From contig CAJWFB010000012.1 of assembly GCA_913031645.1 (NCBI GenBank), positions 1-37,751 on the forward strand: 37,751 bases of DNA, written 5' to 3'. Both the position numbers and the translations under genes were made by a program. The notes below the pieces were generated by a model. That model did not search any database, was not told the origin of the DNA, and was given only the letters and a program-made list of their open reading frames with translations. Positions 15,600 through 22,535 of the stretch are shown piece by piece. The number at the start of each line of letters is the position of its first letter. The first letter of the stretch is position 1. This DNA comes from an uncultured Cellvibrionales bacterium. GTDB lineage: Bacteria > Pseudomonadota > Gammaproteobacteria > Pseudomonadales > Porticoccaceae.

Positions 15600-16610
15600 T
15601 TAGGCTAAAGCTTCTTTGGTCGTTTTAATAATCGCTGCAGCCACCTTATAGGGGTCTGCATTAGACGCTGTTCTGCGGTCCTCTAAGCGACCTTTCCACC
15701 CGTCTTCAACCGTGCCAATCGGGATCCGAATTGATGAGCCACGATCAGAAACTCCGAAACTAAACTCGTCTATTGATTGAGTTTCATGAAGCCCGGTTAA
15801 GCGCTGATCATTGTCTGCACCGTACACGCTGATGTGGCGTTCGATGTTCTTGCCAAATTCTTCACAGATTTTGGTGAATACAGCCTCGTCACCCAAATCG
15901 CGCATAGCACCATTAGAGAAGTTAGCATGCATTCCAGAACCATTCCAATCCATAGCACCAAATGGCTTCGGGTGATAATTAATGGCAAAACCATACTTTT
16001 CACCAGTTCTCTCTAATAGGTAGCGAGCCACCCAAATTTCGTCACCGGCAAGCTTGGCTCCCTTGGCGAAGCACTGGAATTCCCACTGTCCCGCTGCCAC
16101 TTCGGCGTTAATGCCTTCAAAATTAATACCGGCCTCGAGACAAATATCCATGTGCTCTTCAACACAATCTCGCCCAAATGCATTAGATGCACCCACCGAA
16201 CAGTAGTAAGGACCTTGGGGACCAGGATACCCACCATGAGGAAACCCAGGAGGAAGTTTTGTATCGACGTCCCATAAAAAGTACTCTTGCTCAAATCCAA
16301 ACCAGAAATCATTATCATCATCGTCGATGGTTGCGCGGCCATTGCTTACATGTGGAGTGCCATCAGCATTCAATACTTCTGTCATTACCAAATACGCATT
16401 GCTGCGATCAGGATCAGGGTAAATAGCCACCGGCTTCAGCAAGCAATCTGATGCATTACCCTCTGCCTGTTCGGTTGAACTGCCGTCGAAAGACCAGACT
16501 GGGCACTCTTCGAGGGTACCGCCAAAGTTGCTGCGAACCTGAGTTTTGCTACGTAGGCTCTGAGTGGGTGCATAACCATCTAGCCAAATATATTCTAACT
16601 TTGCTTTCAT
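15600..16610 (-). CDS. glnII: Type II glutamine synthetase (eukaryote-like GSII)
   Basis: This 336-residue enzyme makes glutamine from glutamate, ammonia and ATP. Its length and motifs mark GSII, not the roughly 470-residue GSI (GlnA). Visible motifs are LEYIWLDGY, PVWSFDGSSTEQAEGNASDC, WFGFEQEYFLWD, YYCSVGASNAFGRD, NFEGINAEVAAGQWEFQ, DWNGSGMHANFSN and the late GSSIRIPIGTVEDGWKGRLEDRRTASNADPY. GSII is not controlled by GlnE adenylylation, so transcriptional control should dominate. A near-perfect sigma-54 promoter and NtrC sites precede it. It occupies the usual glnA place beside ntrBC. A GGAG lies about 10 bases before the ATG. Confidence 0.95.
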   Translation of the reverse strand: MKAKLEYIWLDGYAPTQSLRSKTQVRSNFGGTLEECPVWSFDGSSTEQAEGNASDCLLKPVAIYPDPDRSNAYLVMTEVLNADGTPHVSNGRATIDDDDNDFWFGFEQEYFLWDVDTKLPPGFPHGGYPGPQGPYYCSVGASNAFGRDCVEEHMDICLEAGINFEGINAEVAAGQWEFQCFAKGAKLAGDEIWVARYLLERTGEKYGFAINYHPKPFGAMDWNGSGMHANFSNGAMRDLGDEAVFTKICEEFGKNIERHISVYGADNDQRLTGLHETQSIDEFSFGVSDRGSSIRIPIGTVEDGWKGRLEDRRTASNADPYKVAAAIIKTTKEALA

Positions 16611-16673
16611 TTTTGATGACTCTCCGTTTAGATTAATTCTTCAATTCTGATAATTTGCTTTCAAACTTTACTA

Positions 16674-16705
16674 AACTCGACATTAAGAGCGATCCGAATC
16701 GAGTT
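16674..16705 (-). promoter_or_regulatory. Inverted repeat in the glnII mRNA leader
   Basis: AACTCGA (16674-16680) and TCGAGTT (16699-16705) form a perfect 7-bp inverted repeat around 18 bases, inside the predicted long leader. It could be an mRNA stem or a protein site. Nothing ties it to a known riboswitch class. Confidence 0.35.
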
Positions 16706-16803
16706 ATCCAAAAATCAAAGCCTGCCTATCCTCATTAGAACTCAACAAGAACGCCAGCGAAAGCGAACCCATATACTTTTGATCTTTTCCTGCATTGAAA
16801 CGG

Positions 16804-16819
16804 TGCAATTGTCGTGCCA
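16804..16819 (-). promoter_or_regulatory. Sigma-54 promoter of glnII
   Basis: The minus strand reads TGGCACGACAATTGCA, a full match to TGGCAC-N5-TTGCA with -24 GG and -12 GC in place. Predicted transcription start is near 16793, which gives glnII a leader of about 180 bases. Position and orientation fit NtrC-dependent control. Confidence 0.88.
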
Positions 16820-16849
16820 ATGAGACAATTTCAACGCGTAAAACAGGGA

Positions 16850-16875
16850 GTCCTAAGAATAAAGGCTTTTAGGAC
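16850..16875. promoter_or_regulatory. Inverted repeat between the glnII promoter and NtrC sites
   Basis: GTCCTAA (16850-16856) and TTAGGAC (16869-16875) form a 7-bp perfect palindrome with a 12-base centre. It sits between the sigma-54 promoter and the NtrC sites, a place where a bending or modulating protein could bind. No known operator was recognised. Confidence 0.4.
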
Positions 16876-16923
16876 ATGTCGCTAGAGAAAATTGTCAATA
16901 TAGGTTTGCGGATTTCTTATTAC

Positions 16924-16938
16924 GCACCAATTAAGCCC
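16924..16938 (-). promoter_or_regulatory. NtrC half-site upstream of glnII
   Basis: GCACCAA, a half-match to the NtrC palindrome, starts 30 bp from the strong site at 16954. The same strong-plus-half arrangement and spacing occur upstream of ntrB. Confidence 0.45.
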
Positions 16939-16953
16939 ACAAAAGGCCTTGCA

Positions 16954-16968
16954 GCACCAAAGTGGTGC
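16954..16968 (-). promoter_or_regulatory. NtrC-binding site upstream of glnII
   Basis: GCACCAAAGTGGTGC is a perfectly symmetric NtrC-type palindrome centred about 168 bp upstream of the predicted glnII start. On the plus strand it is followed by TTTTT and could also act as a small terminator hairpin, but no plus-strand gene lies upstream to need one. Confidence 0.72.
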
Positions 16969-17082
16969 TTTTTCAGATTCTGAATGGACTCACTATTGTA
17001 AAAAATGTTATGTGTAATGTTGAGCTTTCGATTGGTTTTTATTGTTAAACTAAGCACTGTCCAAAGCAATGAGCGCAAGAGC

Positions 17083-17388
17083 ATGGCTAACTCTGATCAA
17101 AATCCGCTACTAAACAATACTGCGTTCTTTAACACGCCAAGGCAACATGACGTTGTTATTGACGTGCGTCACCCCTTCGAAGTAGCCGAAATGCCCCTCA
17201 CGTGCTATCCCGATAATGAAGTGAAATGTATTCCATTTTTTCATTTGGCAGAAAAATCTGTGACCTTAGATCCGAAGGCCAGTTATTTAGTGTATTGCGA
17301 AAAAGGCATTATGAGCAGATTACATGCCGCAATTTTGCGTGATAGAGGGTTCCATAACGTAGGTATACTGGATCATTCAGCTAATTAA
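17083..17388 (+). CDS. Stand-alone ThiI C-terminal-type rhodanese domain protein
   Basis: From ATG 17083 this is a 101-residue single rhodanese domain; the frame is open back to an ATG at 17005, and the start is uncertain because no strong Shine-Dalgarno is seen. HDVVIDVRHPFEVAEMPL and YLVYCEKGIMSRLHAAILRDRGFHNV are very close to the end of ThiI, where a Cys in YC-x-x-G-x-MSRLQA carries the persulfide for 4-thiouridine and thiazole synthesis. The Cys is kept (Cys72). The ferredoxin-like, THUMP and PP-loop domains of ThiI are absent. Full-length thiI sits here between glnA and typA in pseudomonads. It may be a retained sulfur carrier or a relic. Confidence 0.78.
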   Translation: MANSDQNPLLNNTAFFNTPRQHDVVIDVRHPFEVAEMPLTCYPDNEVKCIPFFHLAEKSVTLDPKASYLVYCEKGIMSRLHAAILRDRGFHNVGILDHSAN

Positions 17389-17455
17389 TCTGCTTTTCCT
17401 GTCCCAATATCACTTACCTATATCGACATCTATTCTCCTCTGACTGAAAAGATCC

Positions 17456-17484
17456 GTAGCAGTTTTCGAAATTTCCACTATAAT
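17456..17484 (+). promoter_or_regulatory. Possible sigma-70 promoter of typA
   Basis: A perfect -10 TATAAT (17479-17484) lies 31 bases upstream of the typA start. The -35 region at 17456-17461 is poor (GTAGCA), so the call rests on the -10 element. Confidence 0.45.
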
Positions 17485-17515
17485 CGCGACCTTTTGGGCC
17501 CAATCGGTACATATC

Positions 17516-19327
17516 ATGTCAATAAAGAACTTGCGGAACATCGCGATCATCGCTCACGTTGATCACGGAAAAACCACTCTGGTCGACAAACTGTTGAGTC
17601 AGTCGGGAACCTTAGATCGAAAAGATGTTGGTTCAGAACGACTGATGGACTCCAATGATCAAGAAAAAGAGCGCGGAATTACTATTCTCGCCAAAAATAC
17701 TGCGATCAAGTGGAATGATTACCGCATTAATATTGTAGATACTCCGGGTCACGCAGATTTTGGCGGAGAAGTCGAGCGTGTTTTATCCATGGTGGATTCG
17801 GTGCTTTTACTGGTTGACGCTGTCGATGGTCCGATGCCTCAGACCAGATTCGTTACCTCTAAGGCGTTCGAACAGGGTCTCCGACCGATTGTTGTCATCA
17901 ACAAAATCGATCGTCCTGGTGCGCGCCCAGATTGGGTTATGGATCAAGTTTTTGATCTGTTCGACAATCTTGGCGCTACGGATGAACAACTTGATTTCCC
18001 AGTTATCTATACATCGGCAATTAACGGTATTGCCGGCCGCGATCATGACGATATGTCGGACGATATGACGCCGCTGTATGAAATGATTGTCGCTGATGTA
18101 CCAGCACCTGATGTTGATGAATCTGGACCTTTTCAGATGCAGGTTTCGGCACTGGCTTATGACAGCTATGTTGGCGTTATTGGTGTGGGAAAAATTACAC
18201 GAGGCACGCTTAAACCTGGTCAGCAGGTAGTCGTGGAAAGTGCCTGTGGCGAGCAACGCAAAGGTAAGGTGCTAAACGTCAAAGGTTATTTAGGACTGGA
18301 GCAAATAGAAACCCAGCTTGCTGGTGCGGGCGATATTGTCTGTATAAACGGTATAGATGGCCTAGGTATCTCAGACACGCTCTGTGATCCCGAACACATC
18401 GAAGCGCTGCCTGCGCTTAGTGTTGATGAGCCCACTGTTAGCATGACCTTTATTGTTAATGACTCACCTTTTGCGGGCCTCGAAGGTAAATATGTCACAA
18501 CACGCAACATTAAAGATCGTCTTGAGCAGGAATTAATACATAACGTAGCGTTGCGAGTGAAGCCCGGTGATACGCCCGACAAGTTCGTTGTTTCAGGCCG
18601 CGGCGAGCTGCACCTGTCAGTACTTATTGAAACCATGCGGCGTGAAGGTTTTGAAATGGGCGTTTCTCGACCCGAAGTAGTTCAAAAGATGGTCGATGGG
18701 GCTGTTCATGAGCCGTTTGAGCAGGTTGTTATCGATGTTGAGGAAAAGCATCAAGGATCTGTGATGGAAGAGCTTGGAATGCGTAAAGCAGAATTAACCA
18801 ATATGGAGCCAGACGGAAAAGGGCGTGTACGATTGGAATTCTCAATGCCTTCACGAGGATTAATTGGCTTCCGCGGGGCATTTTTAACGCTCACGTCTGG
18901 ATCCGGCATTATGACCAGCATTTTTGATCGTTACGCGCCCGCTAAAGAGGGCGAAAAGTTTTCGCGTAAAAATGGTGCCTTGGTAAGCATGGTAAAAGGT
19001 AAAACTGCAGCCTTTGCACTATTTAATATACAGGCACGAGGCAGACTATTTTTGGGGCATGCCATTGACGTTTATGAAGGACAAATCGTCGGCATACATT
19101 CACGATCTAATGATTTGGTAGTAAACCCCATTAAAGGTAAGCAACTGACTAATGTGCGGGCATCAGGAACAGATGAAGCGCTGACATTGGTTCCTCCAAT
19201 CAAGCATACTCTCGAGCAAGCTCTTGAATTTATCGAAGATGATGAGCTAGTAGAAGTGACCCCAATAAGTATACGAATACGCAAAAAATTACTCACAGAA
19301 GTACTGAGAAAAAGGAATTCAAGGTAA
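17516..19327 (+). CDS. typA: TypA/BipA ribosome-associated translational GTPase
   Basis: This 603-residue GTPase has the normal TypA length and architecture. G1 is AHVDHGKTTL near residues 15-24, then the RGITILAKNTAI switch I, DTPGHADFGGEVER (G3) and NKIDRPGARP (G4). EF-G-like domains follow (VSALAYDSYVGVIGVGKITRG, SGRGELHLSVLIETMRREGFE). The TypA-specific C-terminal domain includes SMVKGKTAAFALFNIQARG and GIHSRSNDLVVNPIKGKQLTNVRASG. It binds the ribosome and supports assembly and growth in cold or stress. It is 128 bp after the rhodanese gene, and a candidate promoter lies in that gap. Confidence 0.97.
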   Translation: MSIKNLRNIAIIAHVDHGKTTLVDKLLSQSGTLDRKDVGSERLMDSNDQEKERGITILAKNTAIKWNDYRINIVDTPGHADFGGEVERVLSMVDSVLLLVDAVDGPMPQTRFVTSKAFEQGLRPIVVINKIDRPGARPDWVMDQVFDLFDNLGATDEQLDFPVIYTSAINGIAGRDHDDMSDDMTPLYEMIVADVPAPDVDESGPFQMQVSALAYDSYVGVIGVGKITRGTLKPGQQVVVESACGEQRKGKVLNVKGYLGLEQIETQLAGAGDIVCINGIDGLGISDTLCDPEHIEALPALSVDEPTVSMTFIVNDSPFAGLEGKYVTTRNIKDRLEQELIHNVALRVKPGDTPDKFVVSGRGELHLSVLIETMRREGFEMGVSRPEVVQKMVDGAVHEPFEQVVIDVEEKHQGSVMEELGMRKAELTNMEPDGKGRVRLEFSMPSRGLIGFRGAFLTLTSGSGIMTSIFDRYAPAKEGEKFSRKNGALVSMVKGKTAAFALFNIQARGRLFLGHAIDVYEGQIVGIHSRSNDLVVNPIKGKQLTNVRASGTDEALTLVPPIKHTLEQALEFIEDDELVEVTPISIRIRKKLLTEVLRKRNSR

Positions 19328-19410
19328 TTTTATTTTTTTAATAATGCATAATTATGATTCGGTGCTATAGTTTAAAGATTGATGAACAAGATCTGAACTG
19401 GTAGCACCTA

Positions 19411-20442
19411 ATGAAAGAAGACTACGCCACCCGCACTGCTGATCAAGATTTTCTGCCCTTTGCACTGGTTGCTCAGGGTTTGATTGTGGTGCTCTTTGCC
19501 TGCTTGTCTTACGTCAGACAAGAAATGTTATCTGTCGTGTTTTATATAGCGCTTGGTGGCGCAATAGTAGTTAGTTTTATTATTTTCAAAGTGTTTGAAT
19601 CCAAATATTTCGCCAACTGGCTACTCATCCTAACCCTGGCATCAGGGTTTGTTTACGCCACTGTTGTCATCCTCGACCCAGCCTCGTTAATTTGGTGCTT
19701 AACCGCACTTCCAATATTGATTGGTGTTTGCCATTACCCGAGAAACCTGTATCTCTCTATCGGTCTTTTTAGTACCGCAGCACTGGCACTTTTCAAACAA
19801 GCATCACTTGACCACGCAAATGCTTACTCTATGTCAACAACAATACAATTCTTGTTTGTAACTGCCGCCATCGGAATAGTTGCATTCAATGCAAGTGTCT
19901 CCAGAGATAAGTTCTTGGCAAGAATTGAAGAACTGTCTTCCCTAGTGATTAAAACTGAAGTTGAAGATTCCCTCACAGGGTTGAACACACGGCGTTATGT
20001 TGAGGCCCATCTGCGTGAAAAGTTTTTCGCCACAGAAAAGCTAACCACTAATTTTTCTGTGATTATCGCTGACTTAGATAATTTTAGATCGATCAATGAA
20101 CGATATGGCCACCATGCCGGAGATTCTATTTTATGCTCATTGAGCGAGCTGATTAAAACCACCTTTTCTGACGACTACGTATTTGGGCGCTGGGACGGCA
20201 ATGCCTTTATTATCATCATTCCTCATGGTGACGCAGAGGCAACATTATTAATCGCTGAAGTCTTGCGTGAAAAAGTAAGCCGCTTAAAACTAAAAGCCCA
20301 AGGAGATATTCTAAAGTTATCATGTAGCCTAGGAGTCGCCTCCAATGCCAAATGTAGTGACTCAGACGACCTCCTGTCACATACCGAAAATAGTCTTTAT
20401 CAAGCCAAACATATGGGTGGCAATACCGTGATCGTTAGCTAA
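19411..20442 (+). CDS. Membrane GGDEF-domain protein with degenerate active site
   Basis: In this 343-residue protein the first 160 residues hold about six hydrophobic helices (for example FALVAQGLIVVLFACLSYV and NWLLILTLASGFVYATVVIL). A short linker leads to a GGDEF domain from about 184 (DSLTGLNTRRYVEAHL). The metal-site DLDNF is at 221-225 and the substrate region YGHHAGDSIL follows. The signature is DGNAF (262-266) in place of GGDEF, and no RxxD inhibitory site precedes it. Cyclic-di-GMP synthesis is therefore doubtful; it may bind GTP or sense a ligand or partner. It is a single gene, convergent with tag four bases away. Confidence 0.88.
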   Translation: MKEDYATRTADQDFLPFALVAQGLIVVLFACLSYVRQEMLSVVFYIALGGAIVVSFIIFKVFESKYFANWLLILTLASGFVYATVVILDPASLIWCLTALPILIGVCHYPRNLYLSIGLFSTAALALFKQASLDHANAYSMSTTIQFLFVTAAIGIVAFNASVSRDKFLARIEELSSLVIKTEVEDSLTGLNTRRYVEAHLREKFFATEKLTTNFSVIIADLDNFRSINERYGHHAGDSILCSLSELIKTTFSDDYVFGRWDGNAFIIIIPHGDAEATLLIAEVLREKVSRLKLKAQGDILKLSCSLGVASNAKCSDSDDLLSHTENSLYQAKHMGGNTVIVS

Positions 20443-20446
20443 ATCC

Positions 20447-21013
20447 CTACCGTTTATGTTTAAAGCAGCCTTTCTGATGATCATTGACTAGTCCCATAGC
20501 TTGCATGAAGGCATAGCAAATAGTACTCCCAAAAAATCGAAATCCACGTTTCTTCATTTCACTACTTATACGATCTGAAATTATTGTGGTGGCGGGGACT
20601 TGCTCTTGACTGGACCACTGATTAATAACCGGCACGTTACCGACAAAACCCCATATATAGTCACTAAAGCTACCATATTCAGCCTGAATAACCTGATAAA
20701 GGCGCGCATTAGAAATAGCACTTTCTATTTTAAGCCTATTGCGGATAATGCCTGAATCCTCCATGAGACGCGCCACATCTGCACAACTAAACTCCGCAAC
20801 CTTATTCACTTGGAACTCAGCAAATGCTCGCCGATAATGCTCCCGACGCTTTAATATTGTCAGCCAAGATAATCCAGCCTGAGCGCCCTCTAAGATCAAA
20901 AATTCAAATAATTTAGTATCATCTCGACAGGGCACTCCCCACTCATGATCATGGTACTGTCGATACAAATCATCGCCAACACACCAATCACAGCGCAACA
21001 ACTCAACCATCAT
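20447..21013 (-). CDS. tag: DNA-3-methyladenine glycosylase I
   Basis: This 188-residue Tag removes 3-methyladenine from alkylated DNA as the first step of base excision repair. The zinc 'snap' ligands are in place: Cys in LRCDWC near the start, His in YHDHEWGVP, and the C-terminal His and Cys in NDHQKGCF. The core motifs are LFEFLILEGAQAGLSWLTIL with the catalytic Glu, IIRNRLKIESAISNAR and KKRGFRFFGSTICYAFMQA. Two Met codons start the frame, and the second gives nearly the same protein. It is divergent from pip. Confidence 0.95.
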   Translation of the reverse strand: MMVELLRCDWCVGDDLYRQYHDHEWGVPCRDDTKLFEFLILEGAQAGLSWLTILKRREHYRRAFAEFQVNKVAEFSCADVARLMEDSGIIRNRLKIESAISNARLYQVIQAEYGSFSDYIWGFVGNVPVINQWSSQEQVPATTIISDRISSEMKKRGFRFFGSTICYAFMQAMGLVNDHQKGCFKHKR

Positions 21014-21075
21014 TAAATCCTCGATCAGCTTAAAAATAGAATCTTGAGCTGTTAGAGTAGAGTCATGACTAATTT

Positions 21076-21105
21076 TTGTCTATATTGGCTCCACTCGACT
21101 AATAT
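21076..21105 (+). promoter_or_regulatory. Possible sigma-70 promoter of pip-dtd
   Basis: TTGTCT (21076-21081) and TAATAT (21100-21105) are separated by 18 bases and lie about 28 bases before the pip start codon. They are a reasonable -35/-10 pair, and no competing pair was seen. Confidence 0.45.
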
Positions 21106-21133
21106 TAGACAATAACCCCAAGGCATTCAGCAA

Positions 21134-22093
21134 ATGAAGAAAGCGTTTCCAGCGATACGTCCTTACCATACACAAAAAATCGCGGTCACCGCACCTCACG
21201 TCTTGCATGTTGAGGAATCAGGAAATCCAGAAGGCATTCCAGTTTTATTCGTTCATGGTGGTCCCGGCGGAGGTGCGCGCTCTACTGACCGCTGTTTCTT
21301 TGATCCCGACAAATATCGGATTATTCTCTTCGATCAAAGGGGATCAGGCCAGTCATCCCCTCATGCGTTGCTAGAGAATAATAATACTGACGCCTTAATT
21401 GCCGATATAGAGATAATTCGCAACGAACTGGACATTGATCGCTGGGTTGTCTTTGGTGGCTCTTGGGGTTCAACTTTGGGGCTCGTCTATGCCCAAACCT
21501 ATCCAGAATTAGTGATGGGATTAGTCCTGCGCGGTATTTTCTTATGTCGCGATGAGGATATTAATTGGTTCTATCAAAACGGTGTGAAGCATATCTTTCC
21601 TGACTATTGGAAAGATTATGTACAGGTTATTCCAGAGGAAGAGCGCGAGGATCTACTGGGCGCCTTTTATCGAAGGCTCACCGGCGATAATGAACTGGAA
21701 CGAATGGCCGCAGCCAAAGCTTGGTCAATTTTAGAGGGCCGCTGTGCCACACTTCATCCTGATGAAGACTTTGTTGCACATTTTGCCAATCCGCACCTAG
21801 CCATAGCGATGGCCAGAATCGAGGCTCATTATTTTATTAACAAAGCTTTTTTAGAACCCAATCAAATTGTTAATAATGCTCACAAGCTAAAAAGCATTCC
21901 GGCAACGATTATTCATGGTCGCTACGACATGGTGTGCCCAGTGAATCAAGCCTTCGCGTTAAGTGATGCTTGGCCTGAGGCACAATTAGAGATTATCCCC
22001 AACGCAGGCCACTCCTCTAGCGAACCTGGAACTTTGGATGCTCTCATCAGAGCAACGGAGCGTCTTGCACACCACTTAAGCAGCGAAGAATGA
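21134..22093 (+). CDS. pip: Proline iminopeptidase
   Basis: This 319-residue alpha/beta-hydrolase removes N-terminal proline from peptides. The oxyanion-hole motif HGGPGGG is at 41-47, and the nucleophile Ser110 is in GGSWGSTL. The acid is likely in IIHGRYDMVCP and the catalytic His in NAGHSSSEPG. The segment RRLTGDNELERMAAAKAWSI belongs to the helical cap of the family, with Glu residues that recognise the free amino group. No signal peptide is seen, so it is cytosolic. Its stop lies four bases before dtd, so they are co-transcribed; pseudomonads keep the same pair. Confidence 0.94.
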   Translation: MKKAFPAIRPYHTQKIAVTAPHVLHVEESGNPEGIPVLFVHGGPGGGARSTDRCFFDPDKYRIILFDQRGSGQSSPHALLENNNTDALIADIEIIRNELDIDRWVVFGGSWGSTLGLVYAQTYPELVMGLVLRGIFLCRDEDINWFYQNGVKHIFPDYWKDYVQVIPEEEREDLLGAFYRRLTGDNELERMAAAKAWSILEGRCATLHPDEDFVAHFANPHLAIAMARIEAHYFINKAFLEPNQIVNNAHKLKSIPATIIHGRYDMVCPVNQAFALSDAWPEAQLEIIPNAGHSSSEPGTLDALIRATERLAHHLSSEE

Positions 22094-22097
22094 CCCC

Positions 22098-22535
22098 ATG
22101 CTTGGACTAATTCAAAGAGTTTCTGCGGCTTCAGTGGTTGTAGATCAGCGCGTGGTAGGTGAGATTAATCAAGGTATTCTTTTATTTTTGGGCGTGCAGA
22201 AAGGTGATAGTGCCTTAAAGACCGACAGACTGTTACACAAAATTTTAAACTATCGACTATTTCCTGATAGCGCTGGAAAAATGAATTTATCTTTGTCGGA
22301 TATCAATGGCGGGCTGCTTGTAGTGTCCCAATTCACCCTAGCTGCAGACACCAAGAAAGGTCTCAGACCGAGTTTCTCATCTGCCGCACCCCCTGAGCTT
22401 GCAGAACAACTTTATGATTATTTGTTAAACCAAGCATGTGCCCATCATACCTCTGTGCAAAGCGGTCAATTCGGCGCAACCATGCAGGTATCTCTGTGTA
22501 ATGATGGTCCGGTTACTTTTATGCTTCAGAGCTAA
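22098..22535 (+). CDS. dtd: D-aminoacyl-tRNA deacylase
   Basis: This 145-residue Dtd frees D-amino acids, and glycine mischarged on tRNA-Ala, from tRNA. Signature motifs are MLGLIQRVSAASVVVD, SQFTLAADTKKGLRPSF with the conserved Thr80, and the C-terminal cross-subunit Gly-Pro in NDGPVTFML, which provides chiral rejection. It works as a dimer in the cytosol. It is the second gene of a pair with pip. Its stop codon overlaps the stop codon of convergent mpl. Confidence 0.96.
   Translation: MLGLIQRVSAASVVVDQRVVGEINQGILLFLGVQKGDSALKTDRLLHKILNYRLFPDSAGKMNLSLSDINGGLLVVSQFTLAADTKKGLRPSFSSAAPPELAEQLYDYLLNQACAHHTSVQSGQFGATMQVSLCNDGPVTFMLQS

Noticed and set aside
16791-16807. A TGCA-N7-GGTGCA match overlapping the glnII -12 element as a third NtrC site
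   Set aside because: One half is degenerate and the other is built from the promoter's own TTGCA bases, so it carries little independent weight.
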